This document shows, piece by piece, positions 10,470 through 21,615 of a DNA stretch of 64,000 nt (within the stretch, counting starts at the first letter, position 1; each line of letters opens with the position of its first letter). The notes beneath the pieces are model-generated. The model was not told the origin of the DNA and made no database searches. It was given only the letters and a program-made list of their open reading frames with translations. The translations under genes and the position numbers were made by a program. This DNA is from Adiantum capillus-veneris (taxonomy: Eukaryota; Streptophyta; Polypodiopsida; Polypodiales; Pteridaceae), in the NCBI GenBank assembly GCA_014529385.2, contig CM043959.1, positions 65,288,253 to 65,352,252 of the forward strand, in the 5' to 3' direction.

Positions 10470-10985
10470 TCAATCGATGTCAGGATTATGTAATTCAAGC
10501 CACGGTAGCCCAATAACAATTGGACTGCTTGGGCTTTGTATAATATTGAATGCTACTCTTGAAACATGCTTCTTCAATGCCACTTCTATGGGGCGAGTTT
10601 CATACCTAACATCCCCTGAAGCGAGGGGACGACCATCAATGACTTCTATCGTTGTTGGATTAGACTTCTCCACAAGTGGTATGCCTTGTTCTTTCGCAAA
10701 TTCTTTGTCCATGAAGCACGCCGTTGCGCCTGAATCTAGTAATGCTTCACAATCCATGTGCCTACCCGGCATATGGATCTTGAATGGTAGCATAAAACTT
10801 GAAGTGGAATCAACGAGAAGAAAGAGAACTTTTTTTTCTTGTCTTTTGTCCAACCGGTCGGTCTCTATTGGGGTTGGACGTCCATGTTTTCCGAACACGT
10901 TGAGGCCATTGCACCATGAACCTTCATCCTTCTCTTCCTTGGACACTGTTGAACTATGTGCCCCTACTCTCCACAATACATACAT
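10470..10985 (-). pseudogene. chromovirus aspartic protease region
   Basis: A 171-codon frame with the retropepsin signature EALLDSGATACFMD (catalytic Asp in DSG) followed by GLPWLELHNPDID, the usual ILGxPWLxxHNP-type end. It would mature the Gag-Pol polyprotein. The catalytic triad is intact, but the frame is out of phase with the zinc knuckle upstream and is closed before RT. Confidence 0.85.
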
Positions 10986-11866
10986 AAGCCATTAATGCGT
11001 CGCCTTTGCTTCTCCTGGGCTGAGAGAGGTTGAAACCGTGCTGAATCAATTTGCATGGGCTCAATGCTTGATTCATGGCCCTGTTGAGGTGTGTAGCCAT
11101 TATGTGTCACTTCTGTTTGGGGTCGCAATGTTGCCCCAAGATGCCTCTCTTGTCTCCTCTCAAATAGTCGATTATCACATTCTATCATGCTTGAGAGATA
11201 AACTTGCTTAGTGTGTGAACCTTTGGCATAGTCAATAAAAGATCTTTTACATCATCCTTTAATCCCCACCGAAATTGGCTAATGAAATATTCCTCATGCC
11301 AAGTTAGATCACAAGTGAGCTGTTGAAATTCGGATACAGAGATGGATGCAGGTCTTGATCCTTGGCGGAGATTTTTAAGTTTGGTTTCAGCAACCCTTGC
11401 TCTATCAGTATCCCCAAAGGTTGCAGAGAACTCCCACAGAAAAGATTCAAAGTCATGAAGGAGAGGAGATTCTTTTTCAAGTAAGGGAGCAAACCAAGAG
11501 AGAGCCGTACCCGAGAGGAGGGTCCCAATAAGGCCTACTTGAGAGGCATCATCTGGATAACGCTCTCGTTGCATTTGAATGAAGAGACACACTTGTTGGA
11601 GAAAACCTCTAAACTTTGATCTAGTCCCATCAAATTTTTCAGGCATGCTGACCTTCGGCTCCTTCTTATGTTGTTGAGAGCGGCTGGATCTTGCAGCTTG
11701 TGCTTGTCTCTTGAAGCTCTTGAAATTGACATTGAAGATCTTGCAATGTTGGTCCCAAGATTAGGGGTTGACCTACTTGAAGTTGAGAGTTACTCTCGCG
11801 AAGTTCTTGTAATTGAGCTTGGATGCTTTGCAATGCGTTGATGAGACCTTCCATCGTCGGATCCAT
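10955..11866 (-). pseudogene. chromovirus Gag with broken zinc knuckle
   Basis: Starts MDPTMEGLINALQSIQAQLQ at 11866 with a coiled-coil-like N-terminus (to about 11670), shifts frame near 11735, and continues as MPEKFDGTRSKFRGFLQQVC at 11646 with the capsid-type Gag core (LLSGTALSWFAPLLE, FISQFRWGLKDDV). The nucleocapsid knuckle reads CMYCGE, stop, GHIVQQC, a CCHC box (CX2CX4HX4C) with an in-frame TAG at its third spacer residue. The Gag resembles the compact Gag of Tcn1/sushi-like chromoviruses more than the larger angiosperm ones; this is an impression from the motif layout. Confidence 0.85.
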
Positions 11867-12171
11867 GATGGCTTGAGAAGATTAGGAGATGGCAGTCTTG
11901 CCAAACTAGTATGAGCGCGTATAGAGCTAGAAAAGAGCAAGAGGAGGCGCTCACAATGTACAAGAACTGGGGCTTGATGATAAGCTTAAGATTATAAGAC
12001 CTAATACTTTATTAAGAGAGCTAGATACAAGACTTGGATTACATGACTTGAGTACAAGACAAGGTTTGATTGCAAGGACAACACTTGAACATAAGAACTA
12101 GAAGAGAGATTTCCTCATAGGAGCCTCACAACTGGTGCTGGCAAGACTGAGGGGCTAGTGGCCCAAGACCG

Positions 12172-12180
12172 CTATTTATA
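12172..12180 (-). promoter_or_regulatory. TATA box of the chromovirus 5' LTR
   Basis: TATAAATAG on minus, 55 bp downstream (in transcription sense) of the nearest heat-shock element. Confidence 0.6.
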
Positions 12181-12234
12181 CTAGTGCTTGAGGAGGTTAG
12201 AACTTTCTAGGTTCTTCTTGAGGAGGTTAGAATC

Positions 12235-12441
12235 TTCTAGAACGTTCTTGATTCTTCTTCAACTTTATAGAGCTTTCCAAAAACTTCTAGATTCTTCCGG
12301 AATCTTCTCCAAGATTATAGAAACTTCTTGATCCTTCTAGTTCTTCTACAACCTTCTAGATCCTTCTTCAACTTTCTAGAGCTTTCCAGAAACTTCTAGA
12401 TTCTTTCGGAATCTTCTCCAAGCTTCTAGAAACTTCTAGAA
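12235..12441. promoter_or_regulatory. heat-shock-element array in the 5' LTR
   Basis: Exact TTCnnGAAnnTTC sites at 12235-12247, 12295-12307 and 12384-12396, and a four-unit site at 12424-12441. All lie upstream of the TATA box in U3 for minus-strand transcription. Confidence 0.65.
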
Positions 12442-12554
12442 TCTCCTTTATACTTTTAGATCCTTCTAGATTCTTCTAGAGCCTTCTAGTGATGATGTAG
12501 GCAATGACACAGGCGATGATGGAGGCAGCGACTGACTCTCAAGCATCCATGACA

Positions 12555-12684
12555 TTTTTAACCCGAGGACCCGAAGTTTTGATAGCTTTTTGAACACTCT
12601 GAACAAATATATTCCAAGCACTGGTTTGTTCATCCCCACATCTTTCTTGAGCTTTCCCAACACTTTCTTGGTGATGCTTCCCCC

Positions 12685-12716
<32 letters not shown>

Positions 12717-13518
12717 TTTCTTTCTTGAGTTGTAAGTGTAATGGCATGTGATCGGAGAGGCTTTTTGTTGAGATTACCTTCATCTCTAACGTCGATGAGA
12801 TCCAGTCAGCTTGATGAGAGCAGTAGCATCTGTCCAGTCGGGAGGCAGTGCGGGTGTACTGAAGGCTTGTGTAGGTGAATCCAGGCATGCTGTTCCATGG
12901 GCCCACTTCCCACAAGTCAATCATAGCCCACTTCTCACATAAGCTCAGCCATTTAGACTTTTCTGAGCCAGCCAGTAGACTGGCGGAGCCTATTCTAGTG
13001 TCCTTTTTTTTCTCGACCATATTGAAATCTCCAACCATCAGCCACTCTTCTTCAATTGGAGCATCCCTGAGCTGCATCCACAGTTTAGCTCTATCCTTTG
13101 CGTTGCAAGGGCCGTAAACATTTACTATGGTGATAGGTTGATTGTCCCATCTGATTCTAACACTAAAGACTCTTCCGGAGGGGTGGTTTAGAACCATCTT
13201 TGGCTCCAAGTCTCTGTCAGCAATGAACAAGACACCACTAAAACCGTCGCTTCCTTCCCCATAAAAGATAAGTTTCGTGAACGCGTCCATGCACAACATC
13301 GACCCCGTCCGCGCTACCGAGGGCGTCGGCACCCGTCGGCCCGCGCCGTCCCGTCCTACAGCCTGTTTTCTCTTGCTACGAGCATCCAAATGGTGCTCTT
13401 GGATGGCCCAGGAATTGAATGCCTTCTCTTTCTTTACTTCTTCCCAGAAGAGAGTACCCTTCTTCCGGGTTTTTAATCCCTTCACGTTCCAAGACTGAAT
13501 AGAGAGAGTATCTATCAT
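12555..13518 (-). pseudogene. LINE (L1-type) ORF2: AP-like endonuclease domain, truncated
   Basis: ORF2 starts MIDTLSIQSWNVKGL at 13518 and carries the endonuclease/exonuclease/phosphatase fold in order: SWNVKGL, WAIQEHHLD, TIVNVYGPC, WLMVGDFNM, SRLDRCYCS and LSDHMPLHLQL, including the Asp-His pair (SDH). This enzyme nicks target DNA for LINE integration. A run of 31 C (12686-12716) codes poly-Gly just after it. The chromovirus LTR begins at 12554, so the RT domain is missing; the frame simply reads on into the LTR. The start overlaps the stop of ORF1 by one base. Confidence 0.9.
12686..12716. repeat. poly-C tract inside the LINE ORF
   Basis: 31 consecutive C, preceded by CCCCT. On minus it codes poly-Gly without shifting the frame at this length. 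Confidence 0.97.
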
Positions 13519-13745
13519 TAGGAAAGGGGGACAAATTCTTCTGCCTCTAGGAACTCTTCAACAGAGTTACCATTTAGGTTATCCTCTTCCATTGGCTCCT
13601 TTTTTGCTGGAACTTGCATGGTATCCAGCTTGGACGTGAAAATGTCCTCTTGATTCATCTTCCCCAAAACTTCGAATATGTTGTCATATAGGAAAGGAGG
13701 CTTTGGGACATCCGGCGGAGACCATTGATTTGACCCAAGGCCCTA
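13518..13745 (-). pseudogene. LINE ORF1 C-terminal remnant
   Basis: In the frame ending at the TAA 13520-13518, about 70 codons read SPPDVPKPPFLYDNIFEVLG, then an acidic end (KKEPMEEDNLNGNSVEEFLE). An in-frame TAG at about 13743 closes it upstream. The TAA shares its last base with the ORF2 ATG (TAATG), so ORF2 could be translated by termination-reinitiation. Assignment rests on position and the acidic composition. Confidence 0.55.
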
Positions 13746-14600
13746 ACGTGCGATTGTGATCTTAATAGGCTTGACAATTAACAACAAACAAAACATCCTC
13801 ATTCCAAACGGAGCAGATTTGTTCCTATACTTCTTTCATCTCAACTTTTCATCACTTGGGAATTCATGAAGTAATGACTCCATCCACTTTGACTTGGCCT
13901 CATATTTCTTTTAGTGAAGAATGCTGAGTCGATTTCTACCATTGCATTAGCTAAAATCTTCCAAAAGCTTGATAATTTTTTTTGGAACGATCCCACTCAC
14001 ATCAACCCGCAAGAACAACTTTGTTTGTGCTACTTCCAAGTAACAGTTCTGATTCTCATGTGTCCAATTTAAGCATACATGTATGGGCATCACATCTATT
14101 TATAGTTTCCATGTCATAAGGAAGTCTTACAAAAACTAGTACTGTTGCAATCATGTATCCTACCTTCATGGAAAATGCATGGAAGGTGCATAATAGTCTT
14201 AAAATCACATTGCAGGCGTGTGTGGTAATGCGACTAGACCATGTGAACTCCAAGTTGCGTATCAAACTCGACATCGAAGAGTGCTTCTATGAGCAAGTTG
14301 ACCAAAGGGAGTGGGGGTACCATTTTGGAGACCAATGTGGGGCTCCTAAATGATTTAGACCAACACAAAGTGGTGGTGCTTGGAGGCTCACCATGAAGTG
14401 CATAATGCATATTCAAGAAGCTAAGGATATTTACCTCATTTTTCAGCAAGAGGTAACTGCATTTTCTTTTTGTGTGGTCCTCAGGTGTGGACTATGAAAG
14501 AGAGCTTGATTAGGTAAGGAAAAGGCAAGATATTTGCACTTTTCTTGCGCACGCGCATGCGCACACACACAGACACACACATACGACACAAGAGTAAGAA
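13746..14600. other. no gene recognised
   Basis: AT-rich sequence; ORFs up to 72 codons (14056-14274 minus, 14153-14353 plus) have no motif. Confidence 0.5.
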
Positions 14601-14710
<110 letters not shown>

Positions 14711-15037
14711 CTCACACACCCTCGTCTATAATGACACGGGACGGGGTCAGTCACGAGGGATCCATGGCGAACAATTTATCGGCAAGGTGCGAGGAATTGG
14801 GGCCTTCGAATCTCCGCAACAAAGGGGGCAAGGCTTTTATATGACAAGAGTCACATTACTCTCAACATGTTGCGCTAGGAGAGCTGGATTAGGCGCAACT
14901 TTTGATGGTGGAGGTTGAGGATTCAAAGAGCCGCCACGATGCAGGTGGAACCTTAAACTTTTTATCCCATGAGACTTACTCAACGGTGGATTAAACCTCC
15001 AGTGTTGATCCCTTCATTTCTCCGGTGTCACTTATAG

Positions 15038-15147
<110 letters not shown>

Positions 15148-15871
15148 GACACTAAGAGTACATGCATGATGTCCCCCCTCCCCAAAACATACATACACAT
15201 GCGAAAACAAAAAAAATGACCATCCCGTTGGTTTGACGTCGAAATGACGATGATAACCCTCCTTTTTTTAATATTTTATGGAAAGAAATTCTAAAGTTTT
15301 CAAACGTGGAGAAAATGAAAAGGGGCTAGTGATAATTGGTGCCTTTAAATAGAAGAGCTGTTGAGCTCTCTTATTATACTTCTAGCCATTTTGCGTTGGG
15401 TCTCCTGAGGGTCTTCTAATTGATTCTAGCTAGGTCTTCTGTCGTCTTCATTGTCTCGTGCTTTCTTTATGCATACTAGACTACATGGAATGATAGTCTT
15501 GCACGTACATTCTGTATCAGAGTAGCAATGATTTGAGGTGTGTGTGTGTGTGTGTGGGTTCCTCTGTGTGTGGGCTCTCTCTAAATAACGGACTCTTAAG
15601 GATGTGGCACCCTTGAGAGTCGTCCATGTGGCATTAGTGTTTACCTGCTGGGCCAGTGCAGCAGGTCACTTTTTGTCACTTAGTTTTTTTGCAAGCTCTT
15701 CATTTGCACAAAGGGCGATATGTTCAATCACCAAAATTGATTAAACATATTGGTTTATTCCTAGGTAGGTATTGAACTTGCGTGCCCACGATGAGAGGCA
15801 TGAGCCAAACCACTAGAGTATAGACGGTGCTTGTCAAGTGCCCGAGTTCAAACAGTAATGACGTTTAAACC

Positions 15872-15873
<2 letters not shown>

Positions 15874-15909
<36 letters not shown>

Positions 15910-15992
15910 GTTAACCCTTTTAAAAAGGTGCTAGTTACCGGTATACGTGACTCCCTTCCACGTCGGCAGAGAGTCCGATATCTAGCTCACGC

Positions 15993-16031
<39 letters not shown>
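15874..16031. repeat. poly-G tract (35 nt) and a (GT)n tract
   Basis: G run 15874-15908; GT dinucleotides about 15994-16031. Long G runs can form quadruplexes and are error-prone in assembly. Confidence 0.95.
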
Positions 16032-16033
<2 letters not shown>

Positions 16034-16634
16034 TGTTTTTCAAAACTTCATTGGAGATGGAGGAGTACATGCTATTTGGGGGAGGAGGAACGATGTTTAC
16101 TATACAGTGAGTTTCATCTCCATCGCTGGAAATCTTGTTGTACTAGTCGGCCCAACACTGCAAACATCAATCCTGTCGTACATCTGTGTGCTTCAAACTA
16201 TTGGGTTGTTGCAAAAGGCGGCGTCCGCTATTGGGTCATTGCAAACGGTGTTGCATGCCATCTCGCCCATGGGGGCGTTGCAGACGCATGCCTGGATTGC
16301 AGTTCCACACCTAGAAGAATTGGTGCTGCAGAGATCTGTGCTCTACATCCTCCTCAACTTGATAGTGGCAAGGATCATCCATAAATCTGGTTTGTTTGCG
16401 AAGAGATCGACAACATGGCATCCTACCTTCATGAAGCAGGACGAGTCTCGTGCAGTTCGGAATCTTCAAGTTGTCTATGGCTTACATTGGTTGGCTCCTA
16501 GCACAATGTCGAATTATGCAGATGTGCCTAGTGGTCCATCAATGGTACTCATCTCAGCTCACTCTATGTGGGGATTGGGTTTGTATATCTTTGTGGTAAC
16601 ATGCTTTCACATAGTATACGTGCCAATCACATAA
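15996..16634 (+). CDS. weak ORF of unknown nature
   Basis: A 212-codon plus frame that starts within the GT tract. After the repeat-coded Cys/Val run it includes VSFISIAGNLVVLVGPTL and a hydrophobic C-terminus (GLGLYIFVVTCFHIVYVPI). I recognise no domain. The unusual length without a stop is its only support; codon use looks non-coding. Most likely a chance ORF. Confidence 0.15.
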
Positions 16635-16800
16635 CTGTACATAATCATGCTATACACACATATAATCATGTTGAAATTTATGTCTTTCCACATGAGTTTT
16701 GTGCATCTTTGTTTGTGTTCGTGTGTATGTGTCTGATCTATCTTTATGATGACATTCATGTGCTTGCTACCACCTTTGAATGACAAGTGTTTTGTAATTT

Positions 16801-17190
16801 ATGCAGAGGGACTCCTTGTTTCATTGCATAGGGAGTTTCCCAATAACCGATCCGTCGAATCCGCTACTTCAAGTCCAGGGGCACCTCAACGGCCTTCATT
16901 TACATAATCATTCACTCTCACAGAATGATCGGCCCATGCTTGCAACCCCTGCTGCCCCCTCTCCAATTCCCCCCTCCCCACCTAGCCTATTCACCATAGA
17001 GCCCCTGGATGAGTTAGTAAAGTCTATGCAAACTCATCAAACCCCCGTTCGGGAAGCTCAAACAAGCAGCCATCCGCTACGGAAGGTGGCCACAAAGGTG
17101 GATTTGGTGCAAGCGGTGAGGGCAAGGAGTCGACGCCGATTGTCAACGATAAGCCAACGGCGCATCAACAGAAGATTGGGAGGTCAATGA
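16801..17190 (+). CDS. Pro/Ser- and Arg-rich ORF, possible exon of a degraded gene
   Basis: A 129-codon plus frame preceded by a good splice-acceptor-like tract (TGTAATTTATGCAG, ending about 16805). It has a Pro-rich stretch (PAAPSPIPPSPPSLF), then PLDELVKSM, and a basic C-terminus (RARSRRRLSTISQRRINRR). It lies 130 bp before a DUF761-like segment in another frame, so the two could be exons or shifted halves of one gene. No function assigned. Confidence 0.25.
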   Translation: MQRDSLFHCIGSFPITDPSNPLLQVQGHLNGLHLHNHSLSQNDRPMLATPAAPSPIPPSPPSLFTIEPLDELVKSMQTHQTPVREAQTSSHPLRKVATKVDLVQAVRARSRRRLSTISQRRINRRLGGQ

Positions 17191-17299
17191 AAGAAGTGAA
17201 TCAGAAGCATGGTATGAGGATGGGTAAAGAGTATAACAAGGTGCATGCGCAATCCATGAAGCAAGGCAAAGTGGCAGGGGGAACCGGTGGCATGTAATT

Positions 17300-17515
17300 A
17301 CTTTGGGGGCGAGAGGATGAGGGCGGTGAAGATGATGACAATGAGTTGAGCAGACAAGAGTTCAATGAGAAGGTGGACACATTCATTTGCAAGTTTAAGA
17401 GAAACCTGACCATGCAAAGGAAAGATTCTCTTTTGAAAATGCAAATTTTGATCAATGTTTTTGCATGTACATTGTACATAAATGTTTCTTTAAAGACAAA
17501 TTTTTCTAATTTTTG
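17300..17515 (+). pseudogene. DUF761-like C-terminal segment
   Basis: The frame opens after a TAA at about 17294 and reads WGREDEGGEDDDNELSRQEF, then KVDTFICKFKRNLTMQRKDS, ending at about 17515. The pattern D-x-FI-x-KFK-x-L-x-QR-x-DS resembles the conserved C-terminus of plant DUF761 proteins (small proteins related to cotton-fibre-expressed proteins, function unclear). The acidic run before it also fits that family. Only about 35 residues match, and stops separate it from the ORF upstream, so this is a fragment or a poorly resolved exon. It is the best hint of host coding sequence in the window. Confidence 0.35.
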
Positions 17516-18060
17516 AACTTATATTTGAATCATTATTGGGATTTGTGCCGAAGATTCATCAATGTTGTTGCATTAAATTCTGGTCTATAAAAATGTGTAC
17601 TCCGAATATATGAAGAAAGCCATCAAAGAATGCTTTTTAATGTTTTTCAAAGTATGTGTCTGTGTGTGTGCATTTTTTTCTTTTTGAGGAGATAATATGT
17701 AGAGGACTTGGATGCTCAATCACGTAATTTATAGTCCTAGTTGTTTTTCAAACTATGCGCTTTTTTTATTATAAAGGAGATAATATGTAGAGACTTGCAT
17801 GCACAATCATGTAATTTAGAGTCCTTTATCGTGTCTATCGTATATGATAAGAAACTCATCCTTGGTTTAAGGTTTCCTCTTTGAGGTTAATGGGTCTATA
17901 CAAGGATTGAGTGGTCTTGTGTTATGTTTGTGTGATTTAGGTGAGGGTTGAGGAGTGATTTACATGGATTTCATTAATGTAATCACGATTGGGTGATTAC
18001 GTAAATAACTAAAGTATTTATATTAAAAAATCACGTGATCATGTTAATTGTTAACGTGAC

Positions 18061-18220
18061 TTTGATTTTGACCTGCAAAAACCTATAGAGCCGGTTAGTC
18101 TGGCGAGTTTTTTCATTTTCCTTTCGGGGCCCGTCGGGCTTTTTCATTTTCTTGGCGGGCCCGTCGGGTAAATGTAGTAGCCCGGTGGGCCCGCCGGGAA
18201 AATGAAAAAAACCTGACGGG
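18061..18220. repeat. left subterminal GC-rich repeats of the hAT element
   Basis: Several copies of CCCGTCGGG/CCCGCCGGG spaced by TTTTTCATTTTC. Inverted counterparts lie at 21640-21780. Likely transposase-binding sites. Confidence 0.6.
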
Positions 18221-19140
18221 CGTAATTATATATAGAAAATAGTGTGTTAACCCCGGTCTTTTAGCTATGCAAATACTTGGGGAGTGTATCCGAGTGCCAG
18301 GTATTGTCATCTCTTTGTGAATTGACCTAAAGTTACAGAGTCACAGGTTCTTTTTTTGGGCCGAACGTGATTCTTAATTCGGTAACCACTTCTAAAAAAT
18401 TTTAATTCGTTTACCGACATAAAGGTATGAAACCAAAACAACTGAAAACTTGAGGAATCATGCTCATTGCGAAGAAGCCATTGGTCCAAATGAGGGTTGT
18501 AATTGGTTTTAGAAGATAAGCATATATAAATGACGAGTCGATAGTCAGAGGTCGGATGTCCTCTACTAGTGTACCGGGCATATAAAGATCCTTGAAGTCT
18601 TGCTATTGAGCTGATTTACAATATAAGAGCTATAATCGTTGATTGGGTTAAAATAGCTTTTATATATTGAATTGGTTGCATGGGTGGGTTACAATCCTTC
18701 ACTGGGTACAAGTGGTCCCCAATTGGGTGATTATATTGAAGTGCATTATGTATTATGATAGATTATTAGTGCATGAAATGACCAATCATATATTTTATTG
18801 CTTTCGTTTGTTTTTTTGTAGCAAATGAAATTAGATGTGTCTTATTGTTTGCAAATCAAAGTGGACATATAAATAATCATTATAATAATAATTGCATAGA
18901 GAGATTCATAGCATTGTTATGGTTATTACGATGTATAGACTACATTGCAATGTGTATGGTTGCTCACGATATAGATGATCAATATGTGGATTGACTAGCG
19001 TGCATTGAAAATCTCATATTGTGCATCATGGTTACTTTCATATTGAATGGTTTTTAAATTATAATATATATTGAAAATAAAAAAAATATTTTTAGAACTG
19101 AACATTTTGTTCTTTTCTCTTCAGTTTTAGTTTAAAAGCA

Positions 19141-20700
19141 ATGGAGCAAAATGTGGGCACAAGTGGTACAAAGAAGCCAAAGAATAAAAAAGCTCCTGAC
19201 AAAAAGTGGAATTATGCTCACAACATATGCGGCCGATATATGGAGTGGCAATGTAAATTTTGTCACACAACAAAATCTGGCGGTGCACCACGTATCAGGG
19301 ATCATTTTCTGGGTAGCGCTAAAAACAGTTGTAAAAAATGTGAACATTCTCAGGCACCTACAATTGCAAAGCGTTTGAGAGAAGAGCTCGCCAAAAAGGG
19401 TGGCAAGAGACGACAGATATATATCTCTGTGCCTTCGAATCAAGAGTTCCCAGAGCTAAATATTAACTCTGCAGATCCTATAGTGACGCTAACTAACCTT
19501 GGAGAACAACCTGCACAAGGAGAGGAAATTCCAGACATTGTTCCTTTTAAACGTCATAATGAAGGTGGACTTTGTCAAATGCGTCAAAAATCATTACATC
19601 CAAGCTTTCGAGTGCAGTCTCTAGAAGAAGCACAAATAGCACTCCCCAAAGCAATATTCTTTACTGGAAGTGCTTTGGTCATGGTAGACAGCAATCATTG
19701 GAAGGCTGCTTGAGAGAAAATCGGTGAGTTTGGTCCAGGATTTTCAGCTCCTTCTTATCACACGATAAGAAATGTTTTCTTGGACAAATGTTACATCGAA
19801 GTCAAAGAGCGTGTTGGCAAAATAATACTTGAGAATATTTCACTTTCAGGATGTACGATTGTGAGTGATGGCTGGTCAAATGTTTAGAGAAGATCGTTGA
19901 TCAATGTAATGCTGGTTTGTCCAAGGGAAAACGTTTATAAAGACGATTGATAGTTCTGGTGTAATTAAAAGTGGCAAATACATTTTTGAGGTCTTGATTA
20001 ATGTAATTAAAGAAATTGGTGTTGAACATGTCGTTCAAGTTGTGATGGACAACGCAAAGAATTGTAAAAACGCTAGTAAATTAATAAAAAAGTGCTTTCC
20101 ACACATTTTTACCAATGGTTGTAATACGCACAGCTTGAACTTGGTGCTGAAAGATTGGTACACTAGCGAAGAAACCACATGGTTCGCCAAAATAATTGAT
20201 ACAGCACGTTAGGTTGTGAGATTTGTCTTGAAACGATAAAGAGTACTCGATTTGTATAGGATGCGCATGTCAGTGATGCTGAAACTTCCTGTTGAAACTC
20301 GGTTTTGCACACACTTTTATACCTTGGAATCACTTCTCCGTAATAAATGTGCTATGATTGACACATTCAATTGCGCGGCCTTTGATGAATGGCAACTTGA
20401 GCAGAAAAAAACAGTGAAAGATAAAATTACATGTCTACATGGCAATGTAAACAAGGTTGCTTGGTGGAGGAGTGTAATGGATGCATACCATGTAATGATG
20501 CCCGTTATGTTCGCGATCCACAATCTTGCTCAAAGGGCGCCAAACTTGGGCAAAGTGTGGATGACATGGTGGTCAGTCCAACAGAGTCTTGAAAATCCTG
20601 AAGAGCTAAAAGAGTCTGTAGTAGAGAAGGAGTGGCGATTACCATTCTCTGGCAAATAGCAGAAAATTTTGGCAAGTATTTTCATGCAAGGTGGAAGAGC
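19141..20700 (+). pseudogene. hAT-family transposase (DUF659 type), disrupted
   Basis: Starts MEQNVGTSGTKKPKNKKAPD at 19141. An N-terminal zinc-finger region (WQCKFCHTTKSGG, then IRDHFLGS) is BED-like. The DUF659 catalytic part follows: CTIVSDGWSNV (first Asp), EVLINVIKEIGVEHVVQVVM, then MDNAKNC (second Asp) and TNGCNTHSLNLVLKD. The middle and later part (20252-20659) reads LPVETRFCTHFYTLESLLRN. Lesions: TGA at 19711, TAG at about 19887, a frameshift near 19935, TAG near 20211. The C-terminal dimerisation domain typical of hAT transposases is absent after about 20700. The protein would have mobilised this element; it cannot now. Confidence 0.85.
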
Positions 20701-20923
20701 GCTCATAGTCCACTCCATAGCGTGGCTTACATGCTCATAGTCCACTCCATAGCGATGATTGATGAATAAAGTATTCTATATAAATGGAACATTTAAAATA
20801 GTGATGATTGATGAATAAAGTATTCTTTTGAATATGATTGGCTAGTATATAATTTCAAATGGACAGTTAAAAACAACAAAATCAAATAATTCATACATTT
20901 TGTATATGAAATACTCTTCACAA

Positions 20924-21300
20924 CCGCGTTACCGACCAAGTATTTCACATACTTAATACTTAAAATATTAACTATACATGCACATATAAATTATATGATG
21001 TTCGCACGGCCGGGTTAACGACCTGAATGCCACATTTATGGAAAAACATATGCTTCTAACAAACAACACTCTATTAGCTGCGTTACCGACCGAGTGCTGC
21101 CTGAATCTAAGGAAAAACGATGGCCTACATACGAACATCATATAGCCGCGTTACCGACCGATGCCCATATGTTTTTTGGGAAAGGGGAGGGGAAGTTGAC
21201 TTACCATAAGGATACTAGATTCGCCGCGTTACCGACGCAGTACCCAGATAGTAAGCCAATACTTACCACAAGGACACCATCTTCCCCACGTCACCGAGGT
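20924..21300. repeat. degenerate tandem array with GCGTTACCGACC core
   Basis: Cores at about 20924, 21007, 21077, 21145, 21223 and 21287, spaced 64-83 bp. It lies between the transposase remnant and the right end of the hAT element. Confidence 0.7.
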
Positions 21301-21558
21301 GATGCCCCTGTGATAAGCACTATTCCGTAGGATAGCTTACACAAACACTCCCACTGTGTGGTAAGGTACCTTCTTACTGTCGGGCACTATGACAAAAGGC
21401 ACGCTACCACACAACGCACACACACACACAACACATACCCGGATCGTGTGGTCAGGTACTCTGCTGCCTGCCGCGCACTTCGACGCAGAGCACGCTCCCA
21501 CACGACCCCCTCTCTCCCTCTCTCCTCTCTCCTCTCGACGTACCTGCAAAGGTGGTTG

Positions 21559-21559
<1 letters not shown>

Positions 21560-21612
<53 letters not shown>
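21560..21612. repeat. (CT)n microsatellite
   Basis: CT tract of about 53 bp inside the right part of the hAT element. Confidence 0.97.

Positions 21613-21615
<3 letters not shown>

Larger units (their letters stand above)
6873..12554 (-). mobile_element. Ty3/Gypsy chromovirus, degraded, with both LTRs
   Basis: Minus-strand order: 5' LTR (about 11975-12554), Gag, protease, RT, RNase H, integrase, chromodomain, polypurine tract (7360-7369), 3' LTR (about 6873-7356). Pol order with integrase after RNase H and a C-terminal chromodomain defines a chromovirus. Many stops and shifts interrupt the frames, so it is not autonomous. It sits in a LINE endonuclease ORF whose sequence runs up to 12555. 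The outer part of the 3' LTR is missing or replaced, so no target duplication can be read. Confidence 0.92.
11975..12554 (-). repeat. chromovirus 5' LTR
   Basis: On minus it starts TGTCATGGATGC at 12554 and ends at about 11975 (TGATGATAAGC on plus, next to GGGGCTTGATG). About 420 bp (12136-12554) match the 3' LTR. The primer site beside it is not the common tRNA-Met type; the first bases inside read AGCCCCAGTTCTTG on minus. Confidence 0.8.

Noticed and set aside
10477-10995. 172-codon plus ORF
   Set aside because: Antisense shadow of the chromovirus protease frame.
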